Assembly: GCA_029551285.1 (NCBI GenBank)
Contig: JAKPFT010000012.1
Location: forward strand, 1-49,107
Reading direction: 5' to 3'
Length of the DNA: 49,107 bases
Source: a bacterium
GTDB lineage: Bacteria > Ratteibacteria > UBA8468 > B48-G9 > DSTR01
Each line of letters opens with the position of its first letter. Within the stretch, counting starts at the first letter, position 1. Positions 40,234 through 48,523 of the stretch are shown here, piece by piece. The notes under the pieces are model-generated. The model was given only the letters and a program-made list of their open reading frames with translations, did not search any database and had not been told where the DNA came from. A program made the translations under genes and the position numbers.

Positions 40234-41585
40234 TGGCAAACCTCAGCCACTGTTTCGGTTAAAACATCGCAACCCTCATGGACAGCTTCTTCCGGGATGG
40301 AAAGCGGCGGGCTGATTTTGATCGTGGCTGCTCCCGGGCCTACCGGAGCGAAGAAGAGCAACCCTTTTTCCATACAGCGGGTGACAACCTCAAAGGCAGC
40401 GTCCCCGTCCGGTTCAAGACTTCCGGCTTTGACAAACATCAATCCCCAGACCAGTCCCCGGCCGCAGAGAAGCAGTCTGTCAGGGAAACGTTCTAAGAGC
40501 AAGCCCAACCTTTTTTCAAAGACCCGGCCCATCTCCGCGGCGTGCTGGACGAGGTTTTCTTTCTCAATGGCTTCAATACTGCCCAGGGCCGCCGCACAAC
40601 ACAGGGGACTACCGCTGTGGGTGCTGGTCATGGTACCTGGTTCGTAAAGGTCCATAACCTCAGGCCGGCCGATGACTGCAGCCAGAGGTAAAGAACTGGA
40701 AATGCCCTTGCCCAGGCAGAAAAGGTCCGGCAAAATACCATAGTGTTCAAAGCCAAAGAATTTTCCGGTGCGGCCAAAGCCAGCCTGGACTTCGTCAAAG
40801 ACCAGAAGAGCCTGGTAGTGGTCACACCAGGTGCGCAAATCCCAGGCATACTCTGAGGGCAGGAAGGCAGCCGTGGCTCCCTGATAAGTTTCCGAAAGGA
40901 CCCCGCAGACCTTCTCCGGAGCAATTCCCTTTTCCTGTAAGGTTTTTTCAAAAACAGCAAAACTTCTATCCTGACAGCGGGGATCTCCAGGAAAAGGTAC
41001 CTGAACGATTTCCGGGTCAAGATGGGGAATCCATTCTTTCAACGCCGGCATCCCGCCCACCATCTGGGCGCCAAGCGTTCGGCCATGAAAGGCCCCTTCA
41101 AAAGAGACAAAAACGGTTTTGCCTCTGGGTTTGCCCCAGGTACGGCAGAGTTTGAGAGCGCACTCAACAGTTTCCGCGCCAGTGGTCAGCAGAAAAATTT
41201 TTTTCAGCGGGTCAGGAGAAAAAGTGGCAAGTTTTTCCACCAGGGTGGCCCGAGGTTCAGCCGGGAAGCAGTAATGGTGCAACAGCGGTTTTTCTATCAG
41301 TTCTCTCAGCCTGGCAACAATCAGAGGATGTCCGTGGCCGGCATTGGTCACCAGCACGCCAGAACTGAAGTCAAGCCACATGTTGCCGTAAGGGTCAAAG
41401 ACATTGACACCGCTGGCGTGGTCCCAGATAACCGGCGGCTGACCGCTCATTGACCGCGGTTCGTACAGACGCAGTTTCTCTAATAAAGGCAGAGATTCCG
41501 GTACCGGCACAGGGGTAGCAATGCGACGGAACTTTGTTCTTACCGGTGCCACCTTTTTCGGTACAAGGGGAAAACTTTTACCCAT
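40230..41585 (-). CDS. Class III aminotransferase
   Basis: 451 residues, class III PLP fold. PLP-binding Lys is in FCLGKGISSSLPLAAVIGRP; DEVQAGFGRTGKFFGFEHYG is the family Asp-x-Val-Gln motif; GVLVTNAGHGHPLIVARLR and TTGAETVECALKLCR are typical. A ~45-residue Arg/Pro-rich N-terminal extension (VPKKVAPVRTKFRRIATPVP) precedes the domain. The substrates of such enzymes include 4-aminobutyrate, ornithine, acetylornithine and diaminobutyrate. It begins 8 bp inside the flavoprotein gene with a strong AAAGGAG, and overlaps the M20 gene, so an acyl-amino acid cycle is a fair guess. Confidence 0.93.
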   Translation of the reverse strand: MGKSFPLVPKKVAPVRTKFRRIATPVPVPESLPLLEKLRLYEPRSMSGQPPVIWDHASGVNVFDPYGNMWLDFSSGVLVTNAGHGHPLIVARLRELIEKPLLHHYCFPAEPRATLVEKLATFSPDPLKKIFLLTTGAETVECALKLCRTWGKPRGKTVFVSFEGAFHGRTLGAQMVGGMPALKEWIPHLDPEIVQVPFPGDPRCQDRSFAVFEKTLQEKGIAPEKVCGVLSETYQGATAAFLPSEYAWDLRTWCDHYQALLVFDEVQAGFGRTGKFFGFEHYGILPDLFCLGKGISSSLPLAAVIGRPEVMDLYEPGTMTSTHSGSPLCCAAALGSIEAIEKENLVQHAAEMGRVFEKRLGLLLERFPDRLLLCGRGLVWGLMFVKAGSLEPDGDAAFEVVTRCMEKGLLFFAPVGPGAATIKISPPLSIPEEAVHEGCDVLTETVAEVCQ

Positions 41586-42117
41586 TTCTGGCGCTCCTTT
41601 CGACGAATGTCACGATGGTTGCGGGCTCAGCCATCCGGCCCCAGCCAACTTTGCCTGAGGCCAGTTCACCCTTTTCCGGTCCAACGAAAAGGTAGCCATT
41701 TTTCTTCAGGAATCTGACATTTTTCTGGACTGCCGGATTGAGCCACATGTTCTCATTCATGGCCGGGGCAAAGATTACCTGACTTCTGGCGGCACAGATG
41801 GTGCAGGTTAAAAGATCATCGCAGAGGCCGGAAGCGACTTTCCCGATTATATTGGCGGTGGCCCCGACCACCAGGATGAGCGAGGCAAATTCATTCAGGG
41901 CGATGTGGGTAATCTCCCGGTTGCGCCGGTCAAACATATTCAGGTAAACCGTTTCTCCGGAAACAACTTCCAGGGTTAAAGGAGTAATGAAGCGGGTCGC
42001 TTCAGCCGTCATGACGACTTTCACCTGCCAGCCCTTCTTTCTGAGAAGGCGGACCACCTCTGGCGCTTTGTAAGCCGCGATGGAACCGCAAACCCCCACC
42101 AGGATATTCTTGCTCAT
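41578..42117 (-). CDS. CoaC-like flavoprotein (stand-alone), Cys-to-Ser at the second catalytic position
   Basis: 179 residues from ATG 42117 (family start MSKNILVGVCGSIAAYKAPE). Flavin-binding CoaC/HFCD fold: active-site His71 in EITHIALNEFAS, GATANIIGKVASGLCDDLLT in place of PASANT, APAMNENMWLNPAVQKNVRF. In E. coli CoaBC, His75 and Cys158 are catalytic; His71 is present here, but the Cys158 position is Ser154 (GELASGKVGWGRM). The CoaB ligase domain is missing, so it is not a normal bifunctional CoaBC. It could still be a decarboxylase, like CoaC or LanD relatives. Weak RBS. First gene of a coupled operon with aminotransferase, M20 and Gfo/Idh/MocA genes. Confidence 0.85.
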   Translation of the reverse strand: MSKNILVGVCGSIAAYKAPEVVRLLRKKGWQVKVVMTAEATRFITPLTLEVVSGETVYLNMFDRRNREITHIALNEFASLILVVGATANIIGKVASGLCDDLLTCTICAARSQVIFAPAMNENMWLNPAVQKNVRFLKKNGYLFVGPEKGELASGKVGWGRMAEPATIVTFVERSARNG

Positions 42118-42168
42118 GGCCAGACTAATGCTAACAAATTTGACCGATGGTGTCAAAAACTTTGTCCT

Positions 42169-42945
42169 TCAGAGTGGTGGAAAGCGGGAGAGGGCGTAGT
42201 GTCGTGCCTGCTGGTCTTCGGCGGCAGTTGGCGAACCCTGAAGAAACTGGCAGTGGAAAAATTCCTGGAAACCTTCTTTCAGATGTAAAATGAGTTGTTT
42301 CTCCTGAGGCAATACCTCCAACAACTCTGAAAGAGAAACTATTCTGGAGAAGTCAACTGGCTGGAGAAAAATTTGCTCCCAGAGAGATTTTCTGAGGCTG
42401 AGGAGGATTGACCCATGCTGAAGGAAGGATGTCCGGTCTCTTCTCTGGGCGCTTCCGACGATTTTGCGCCCATCAACCAGCAAGTCATGCCTGGTGGCAA
42501 GGTTGAAACAGGCCTGGTTACTGAAGGTTGGTTCTGTACCGGAAGAAAACCCTCTTACCTGAAGATTGATACCCAGTCGTTTCAGTCCCTGGCCCAGCGC
42601 CTGGCAAATTCCAAGGTAGGAAGTAACCGGCGAGGTAAAGAGGGGGTGCGCCTCTGCCCGGGCAGTGAAGGAATAGGTTAGCTCCAGGTCATGAAAAAGA
42701 GCGCTTCCCCCGGTGGGTCTCTGAACTATGGGCACCCGCTGTTGCCTGCAGAAGGACAGGTTCAGCAGTTTCTCCGGCGCTTGCCGATAACCGAGGGAAA
42801 CCGAGGCTGGCTTCCAGCGGTAGAACCTGAGCGTTACCGGCGCTTCCCCTTTTCTGGCGCTTTCCCACAGAGCGTAATCCAGCCCCATATTGAAAGAAGG
42901 GGGATTTTCTCCGGAAACAATCAGACGCCAGGCCGATCGCTCCAT
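42169..42945 (-). CDS. Lipoate-protein ligase / octanoyltransferase (LplA/LipM family)
   Basis: 258 residues, BPL/LPL fold. Motifs: RFYRWKPASVSLGYRQAPEK, QRPTGGSALFHDLELTYSFT, NQACFNLATRHDLLVDGRKI and VGSAQRRDRTSFLQHGSILL. The Cys in NQACFN sits at the place of LipM's acyl-carrying Cys, so octanoyl transfer by a LipM mechanism is slightly favoured over ATP-dependent ligation; sequence alone does not settle it. Gives lipoyl groups to 2-oxoacid dehydrogenases or glycine cleavage H-protein. 51 bp upstream of the CoaC-like gene on the same strand; RBS weak. Confidence 0.85.
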   Translation of the reverse strand: MERSAWRLIVSGENPPSFNMGLDYALWESARKGEAPVTLRFYRWKPASVSLGYRQAPEKLLNLSFCRQQRVPIVQRPTGGSALFHDLELTYSFTARAEAHPLFTSPVTSYLGICQALGQGLKRLGINLQVRGFSSGTEPTFSNQACFNLATRHDLLVDGRKIVGSAQRRDRTSFLQHGSILLSLRKSLWEQIFLQPVDFSRIVSLSELLEVLPQEKQLILHLKEGFQEFFHCQFLQGSPTAAEDQQARHYALSRFPPL

Positions 42946-43316
42946 TGTTTTTCTTCTTTCTGCTACGATCAGGTTTAATTCGAACCTGAAATTACAAAGT
43001 AGTTCCCGCTCTTTCTGTTTTTCCCCGGGCTCGGAAAATCCTGAGCGGCAAGGCGGCTGTGAGGCAACATTTCACTAGCTTTCAGCAATTATTTTAACTG
43101 CTTTCCATGTTATAAGAAAAGTTCTCGCCCAACTTCCGGCATCACATCCTGAGTATCAACGCGGGGAAGTTTGGAAAGCCCGTTAACCGTAGTCCTGTTT
43201 GCGACCATCCCCTCCACTATCTTCCTTACGCTGAAGGTGAGCTCTTTTTGAAAAACCGGTAAGGATAATACCCTCTTCCCTTGAAGCAGCGTTCTTTGCC
43301 GGGTAAAATTAAACGG
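42946..43316. other. 371-bp intergenic region before tRNA-Arg
   Basis: No gene is visible. CAGGTT (42970-42975) and AACCTG (42983-42988) form a small 6-bp stem with a 7-base loop. The tRNA promoter lies at the right end. Nothing else stands out. Confidence 0.5.
43281..43309 (+). promoter_or_regulatory. Promoter of tRNA-Arg
   Basis: TTGAAG (43281-43286) and TAAAAT (43304-43309) are 17 bp apart; the start site would fall about 43316, immediately before the mature tRNA 5' end. Confidence 0.6.
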
Positions 43317-43391
43317 GCCCCTGTAGCTCAGATTGGATAGAGCAGCGGTTTCCTAAACCGCGTGCCGGGTGTTCAAGTCACCCCAGGGGCA
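43317..43391 (+). tRNA. tRNA-Arg (anticodon CCU)
   Basis: 75 nt with all arms intact: acceptor GCCCCTG/CAGGGGC (7 bp), D stem GCTC/GAGC with GG in the loop, anticodon stem GCGGT/ACCGC around loop TTCCTAA (anticodon CCT at 34-36), 5-base variable loop, T stem GGGTG/CACCC with loop TTCAAGT. Discriminator base A. No encoded CCA. It reads AGG codons. A promoter lies just upstream; the MFS gene is convergent, ending 21 bp downstream. Confidence 0.97.
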
Positions 43392-43412
43392 CTCTTTGTT
43401 TCTTCCCTGTTT

Positions 43413-44678
43413 TCAGCCCCGGGGACTGGCAAGCAAAGGTCTGATTACCCGCCGGAATCCAGGCAAGGTTATGGTAAAAAGAATCGCTGTCAGGAGACAA
43501 ACTATCCCGCCGGCTGTAACAGTGACTGGTGCTCCCAGTGAGTCGGCACAGACTCCGGCCAGAAGGTTGCCAAAAGTGGGAAGGCCGGTGTTGACCGTAG
43601 TGTGCAGACTCATTACCCGGCCGCGTTTGTCGTCCTCCACGATACTCTGGACCAGGCTATTACTGGCCGCCAGAGCCAGCATGGCAGAAAAGCCGATCAC
43701 AGCCACCAGAAGCAAGGATAGCGGGAAAAGTCGGGAGAACCCCAAACCCATCAAACCGCAACCCAAAAAACCGGTGGCCAGCCAGATAAGCCGGGGCAGC
43801 CTCAGCGGATTCTGGTGCGTCCCCAGATAAAAGGCTCCGACGAGGGCTCCAGCACCAGCTGCCGACATGAGAAAGCCTAATTCCTTGGCACTACCCGAAA
43901 AAATTTGTCTGACAAAGACCGGCAGAAGAACTGTATAAGGGGTTCCGAAAAGAGCAATCACACCTAACAGCAGCAGCACATTTCTCACCGGCAGGAAATT
44001 TAAGGCGTAATGGAAACCATCCAGCATTTCTTTGAGAAAAGGCTCGCGGGATTCCCGGAACGTTTTTTCCGGCAGTTTCATAACCAGCAAAGCAGCAATG
44101 ACGGCCAGAAAGGAGACCGCGTTCAGGGCAAAGCAGACGCCTTCACCGAAAGCAGCCACCACCATCCCAGCCAGAGTCGGACCGATAATTCTGGCGCCGT
44201 TGAAAACTGAAGAATTCAGGGAAATAGCGTTGATTAAATCAGAACGGTCTACCATCTCCACAATGAAGGCCTGCCTGGCCGGGATGTCAAAAGCCCGGAT
44301 GAGACCATTGAAAACCGCCAGAAGGAAAATCTGCCAGAGAGTGATGACCTTAGCCAGAGCGAGAACGGCCAGAGCCGCGGCCTGAAGCATGGCCAGGCTT
44401 TGCATGGCAACAATCAGCCGGTGTTTGTTAGTTCTATCAGCCACCACTCCAGCCACCGCCGCGAAAAGAAGGGAGGGCGCCAGACCAAGAAAGGATATTA
44501 AACCAAGGATGGTGGAGGAGCCGGTCAGGCGATAAGCCAGCCAGCTCAAAGCCACGTTTTGCATCCAGGTGCCGGTAAGGGAAATCAACTGACCGCCAAA
44601 ATACAGCCGATAGTTATAGTGGCGCAGCGCCCGAAAGGCAACCGGCCATTTTTGAGAGGTTTTAATTTTCTCCTCCAT
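43413..44678 (-). CDS. MFS transporter (EntS/MFS_3-like exporter)
   Basis: 421 residues with about 12 transmembrane helices. The MFS_3 signature is near the N-terminus (LRHYNYRLYFGGQLISLTGT followed by WMQNVALSWLAYRLTGSS), then LFAAVAGVVADRTNKHRLIV, AFDIPARQAFIVEMVDRSDL, and a second-half motif VQSIVEDDKRGRVMSLHTTV. Relatives export siderophores, macrolides or other small molecules using proton motive force. Substrate unknown. Lies downstream of the ceramidase-like gene on the same strand (19-bp gap), so they may be co-transcribed. RBS is weak. Confidence 0.92.
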   Translation of the reverse strand: MEEKIKTSQKWPVAFRALRHYNYRLYFGGQLISLTGTWMQNVALSWLAYRLTGSSTILGLISFLGLAPSLLFAAVAGVVADRTNKHRLIVAMQSLAMLQAAALAVLALAKVITLWQIFLLAVFNGLIRAFDIPARQAFIVEMVDRSDLINAISLNSSVFNGARIIGPTLAGMVVAAFGEGVCFALNAVSFLAVIAALLVMKLPEKTFRESREPFLKEMLDGFHYALNFLPVRNVLLLLGVIALFGTPYTVLLPVFVRQIFSGSAKELGFLMSAAGAGALVGAFYLGTHQNPLRLPRLIWLATGFLGCGLMGLGFSRLFPLSLLLVAVIGFSAMLALAASNSLVQSIVEDDKRGRVMSLHTTVNTGLPTFGNLLAGVCADSLGAPVTVTAGGIVCLLTAILFTITLPGFRRVIRPLLASPRG

Positions 44679-44697
44679 CTAAGTCTTTCAGGAAGTT

Positions 44698-46080
44698 TCA
44701 GGTCAAAAGGCGGGAGATTTTTTTTAGCAGTTGAAGGCTGTTGTCCACCAGCTTCTGAGCGGCCCGTTCATCCACCCGGCAGGCCAACGGTGTGGTTTCG
44801 TAACTGCAGTTTATGCCTAACGCCTCGGTCAGGCTGGTAGTGTCGTACTCGGGCTTGATTTTCTGGTTCTGGCGGTGCTGCTGGAAAGCCAGGGGTGAAG
44901 GAACATAGCCAAGGGCGGTGTTGCAGTTCTGAACTACCCAGGTGTAAGGAAAGCCTGACCCGGCCTTAATGTCCAGTCCCAGCTGGGTGAAGACCTCTCC
45001 GGGCAGACCCACTATGGCAACTTCTTTTTCCAGCGCCAGGGCCAGACACTCCACCGGTATTGACTTCCTAATGGCTCTTTCCCGGCACCGCTGGAGTGTC
45101 TGGGTAGCGATCAGTTTCTGGAGAGAATCAGCCGGCAGCCTTTTTCTCAAACACTGTCTGGCTTGCTCCTGTTCTTCCGGGGTAATCATCCGGTAGGGCA
45201 GAGATATTTTTTGGCTCACTGCCTGCACCTGATCAATCTGGTGTGTTTCAATTCTTTCCAGTACCGGGATGACGACTTCCTCTATAGTCTGACTGATGCG
45301 TTCACCTACCGCGGGGGAGCGGGTTTCCCGGTCAAAGGGATTGAGATGGTTGATATCGCCGGAGGGGCCGTTGAAGAGGATGGTCTGAAGGCCGGGAAAA
45401 CGTGATTCCAATCTCTTCCTGACCAGACCCGGCCAGTCTGCGGAAATGAGGGTGCCTCCCAGTGTGTCCGGGTGACAGGCAAAGTTAAGCAGGAGACCTT
45501 TTAATTTCCCATCAGGGGAAGTGATTTTGATGATACCTACGGTATCGTCCACCGGTCCGGCACTGCGGACTATTTTCTGCCGGTCCGGCCGGGGATTGGT
45601 GACCACCCGGCCGTCGTCAAGGAGATAGCGTCGGTTGAAGGAAATACCGCTTGCCTTAGCCTGGCCGATGCCGAGGGCCATTGTTTCTCTTGTTTCCCAG
45701 GCAATTTTCACGCTGCCGGCAATCAGGGCAGGCAGAACTTTCAGGTAACCAGGATGAACCCAGAAGCCCCGCTCGTAAACGGCAGGAGTGGGCGGTGCCG
45801 TTAACGGCCCGGTATGGGTGTGCGTGGCATGAAGGAGAAGGTGTGTCACCGGAACTTTCAGTTCCTGACGCAGCCACTTCCGTATGGTTTCGGTAGTTTC
45901 GGCGGTTACCCAGATAAGATCGCAGGCAACCAGAGCCACCACAGTTTCTGCCTGCTGGAACAAGACTGCTCTGGCCAGCAGGTTATCTCTGATCCCGGTG
46001 GACCGTCTATCGTGGAAATAGCCATGGAGCGAAGACCCGACAGGTGGGGTGATGACTGTTTCGCCAAAGCCAATCTTCAT
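44698..46080 (-). CDS. Neutral/alkaline non-lysosomal ceramidase N-domain-like hydrolase
   Basis: 460 residues from ATG 46080 with GGAGGAG directly upstream; a GTG start at 46140 adds residues without good signal. N-terminus MKIGFGETVITPPVGSSLHG is the ceramidase-like hallmark; LLLHATHTHTGPLTAPPTP and LLNFACHPDTLGG, LFNGPSGDINHL provide the metal/amidase residues. It lacks the C-terminal domain of true ceramidases. Homologues with this short form occur widely in planctomycete-like bacteria; they hydrolyse an amide such as N-acyl sphingosine or another substrate. No signal peptide, so the location is unclear. VIT-vWA gene 110 bp upstream. Confidence 0.82.
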   Translation of the reverse strand: MKIGFGETVITPPVGSSLHGYFHDRRSTGIRDNLLARAVLFQQAETVVALVACDLIWVTAETTETIRKWLRQELKVPVTHLLLHATHTHTGPLTAPPTPAVYERGFWVHPGYLKVLPALIAGSVKIAWETRETMALGIGQAKASGISFNRRYLLDDGRVVTNPRPDRQKIVRSAGPVDDTVGIIKITSPDGKLKGLLLNFACHPDTLGGTLISADWPGLVRKRLESRFPGLQTILFNGPSGDINHLNPFDRETRSPAVGERISQTIEEVVIPVLERIETHQIDQVQAVSQKISLPYRMITPEEQEQARQCLRKRLPADSLQKLIATQTLQRCRERAIRKSIPVECLALALEKEVAIVGLPGEVFTQLGLDIKAGSGFPYTWVVQNCNTALGYVPSPLAFQQHRQNQKIKPEYDTTSLTEALGINCSYETTPLACRVDERAAQKLVDNSLQLLKKISRLLT

Positions 46081-46190
46081 TTTCTCCTCCAGGTTGGATA
46101 TCAATAATAAACCGGTAAGGACACAGCAGGCAAGTTGCACAACAAAAAGACCTTTTGGTGCGGGTTAAGCCCGCTCAGCGTCTGGTCGCC

Positions 46191-48452
46191 TTACTCGGAT
46201 ATCTGGTAAATCTGGTTCTGGAAAACAAAACTGACTGTCTTGCCCAGGGCGAGAATACGGTTTACCTCCGGTTGCTGCTTTAATAACTGGAAATACTCCG
46301 CGCTGGCAAACTGAATTTTTCTGACCGGGAGATTTTTCGCCAGGGGAAGAAGGGAATCAACCCAGGCATTTTCCACCTGGTAGAAGGCGCGGCCGCCCAC
46401 ATATTTCACCTGCTGGGCAAGGTTTTTCATCTGTCCGTCGCTGTCAACATAAGCCAGACGTTCTTTCCCCTGGGAAACATGAGAGAAACTGGTGGCCTGT
46501 TTTAACGCCTGAACCTCCTGGCTGGCCCGGACACTCCCGGCCCCGGTTACCTGCCCCAGTCCCTGGTAATCTGCTGCCATCCGTTTTTCTAAGGTGCGAT
46601 CAGCCATCGGGATGGCGGAAAGGGTGGCCTCTTCCCGCCGGAGCCTTCCTTCAGCGATTCTAACTTTTTCGTCTTCAACGATGAGATAACTGGTGTAAGG
46701 AGTGATAATGCCGTATTTTCTTGCCAGTCTGACGACCTCGTCTTTCAATTCGCTGTTTTCGCCATGGAGACGCATCTGGTCCAGAAGATACCCGATGTGC
46801 TGGGCTGCCCAGAGAGCCGGCAGGAAATCGTTGTCGCGATTTTCTGCCGGGAAGTCAAAACTGGCAGTGAATTCTTTTCTTTCCTTTTCCATCTGTCCGG
46901 TGAGTCTCACCAGCGTTTTACCCGCACCTCGGTATCTTCCCAGGAGCATCAGCTGAGAGCCGCGGAATAAGTCAGGCAGTGGCGCCGGGTAGAGGGCACT
47001 TACTCCGAGAGCGCCAAAGTCAAGTTGAAGGTCAGTAAGCACCGGGAAACTGATTTTCTCGTAGAAGGCCGAGACTTTTATTTCCAAATCTTCTTCCGGG
47101 TGGATATAGACCCGGTCGGCCCTGGTCAGTTCGGTAATACGGTCCAGCAGATGGGTGTTAACATCATGGCCGATACCAAAGGTGAAGATACGTCTGTTTC
47201 CGGTATTGGCCTGTTTCAGTTTGTCAATAATTCTGCCTGTGTCTGTTTCACCGACGGTTGGCCGGCCGTCGGTCAGAAAGACAATCAGACACGGTCGCGT
47301 CTGGTCCTGTTTCTCTTTCAGGGCCAGGCTCAGGGCTGCTTCAATATTGGTGCCGCCGATGGCTTTGAAGTCTTCCACCATCTGCCTGGTTTTTTCCACA
47401 CTGGTTTTGCTGACTGTCTGCAGGGATGGCCAGAGTGCTTCTGCTTCTGTGGAAAACCGGATGAGATTAAACCGGTCCTGGCTGGCCAGGTTGTCCAGAC
47501 AGAAGAGAAGGGCCTTTTTCAATTGTTCCAGTTTTTTTCCGGCCATACTGCCGGAAGTATCCACCACAAAAATCAGGTCTTTGGGCAATGCCGGCCGCTG
47601 GCTTTCCACTCCAGGACTGACATTCAAAAGGAAATACCCGTCTTCTCCCGGCAGACGATGGGTAAGCAGGTGCAGCCCCACCGGGCTGGTGGCCAACCCG
47701 TAGGACAGCAGCAAATCCTGGTCAGGCTTAACCTGTCTGGCTTCGTAGCCAACCTGTACGTGGTGGTCATCCTTTCTCTTGATTTCCACCTGATGAGACG
47801 GGCAGAAGACTGTTTTGACTGGCTGGTCAGTTTCCAGTTCAATCTTGAGACTGACTTCTTCAATAGGACGGGCTGAAAACTTCTCGGTGTTCAGCGGATA
47901 GCGATAGGTGAAAAGGCCGGCTTCAGCCCGCAGTACCTCCATGTAGGAAATAACAATACGCTTTTCACCGCGGGCTTCAATCGGGAAAATCCGCAGTTTA
48001 AATGTTCCTTGACCGGCGTATTCAAGGAGAGCCGGGTCCTTCAAGCGGCGAACGATGTCTTCATAGATTTCTCTTGCCCGGGAGGCTTCCAGGAGTTCCG
48101 CCTGAACCATTTTTCCGTCCACTTCCATAGAGAAATTTTTGATGGACGCTCCTTCCGGCAGAGGGAAAAGATAAAGACCTTCCAGGCGCACCGCGGTAGG
48201 ATTATAAAAGGATTGTTCTATTCTGGTGGTGGCGACCTGGTTTTTAATCCTGACCGAGACGTGATGATACTTCACTTCCAGAGGAAAAGGACCGGGAGGT
48301 GGAGGAACAGGTCTGGGCAGTGGCCGGGGAGGTGGCCAGATGGGTGGGTGGGGAATAACAATTAAGCCGTCAGCCAGAAGCAACCCAGCCGGCAGGCAGA
48401 CCAGAACTATCAAAAAAAGCAGACCAGCCGATTTTTTTCTGATGATTTTCAT
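46191..48452 (-). CDS. Exported VIT-vWA domain protein (ITIH-like)
   Basis: 753 residues. N-terminal signal peptide (IIRKKSAGLLFLIVLVCLPA followed by GLLLADG), a Pro-rich linker at ~31-56, then a VIT domain (~57-190, VRIKNQVATTRIEQSFYNPT, LYLFPLPEGASIKNFSMEVD) and a vWA domain (~292-460) with intact MIDAS DTSGSMAGK, GGTN and FLTDGRPT. The C-terminal ~290 residues include a segment (LKDEVVRLARKYGIITPYTS) seen in bacterial VIT-vWA proteins, followed by unclassified sequence. This family resembles inter-alpha-trypsin inhibitor heavy chain and is thought to act in metal-dependent adhesion or envelope interactions. RBS AAGGGGGAC before the ATG. Confidence 0.9.
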   Translation of the reverse strand: MKIIRKKSAGLLFLIVLVCLPAGLLLADGLIVIPHPPIWPPPRPLPRPVPPPPGPFPLEVKYHHVSVRIKNQVATTRIEQSFYNPTAVRLEGLYLFPLPEGASIKNFSMEVDGKMVQAELLEASRAREIYEDIVRRLKDPALLEYAGQGTFKLRIFPIEARGEKRIVISYMEVLRAEAGLFTYRYPLNTEKFSARPIEEVSLKIELETDQPVKTVFCPSHQVEIKRKDDHHVQVGYEARQVKPDQDLLLSYGLATSPVGLHLLTHRLPGEDGYFLLNVSPGVESQRPALPKDLIFVVDTSGSMAGKKLEQLKKALLFCLDNLASQDRFNLIRFSTEAEALWPSLQTVSKTSVEKTRQMVEDFKAIGGTNIEAALSLALKEKQDQTRPCLIVFLTDGRPTVGETDTGRIIDKLKQANTGNRRIFTFGIGHDVNTHLLDRITELTRADRVYIHPEEDLEIKVSAFYEKISFPVLTDLQLDFGALGVSALYPAPLPDLFRGSQLMLLGRYRGAGKTLVRLTGQMEKERKEFTASFDFPAENRDNDFLPALWAAQHIGYLLDQMRLHGENSELKDEVVRLARKYGIITPYTSYLIVEDEKVRIAEGRLRREEATLSAIPMADRTLEKRMAADYQGLGQVTGAGSVRASQEVQALKQATSFSHVSQGKERLAYVDSDGQMKNLAQQVKYVGGRAFYQVENAWVDSLLPLAKNLPVRKIQFASAEYFQLLKQQPEVNRILALGKTVSFVFQNQIYQISE

Positions 48453-48523
48453 TCGTCCCCCTTCTGTTCTTAACAGGTTTTGTCAAAGACTTTGAGTTGT
48501 TTTCTTAGTCTTTTCTAATTCCA

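Noticed and set aside
43369..43830. Plus-strand ORF across the tRNA 3' end and MFS gene
   Set aside because: It runs through the tRNA and is antisense to a clear MFS transporter with full family motifs.
47025..47876. Plus-strand 283-codon ORF antisense to the VIT-vWA gene
   Set aside because: It is a shadow frame of a well supported gene with intact MIDAS motifs on the other strand.
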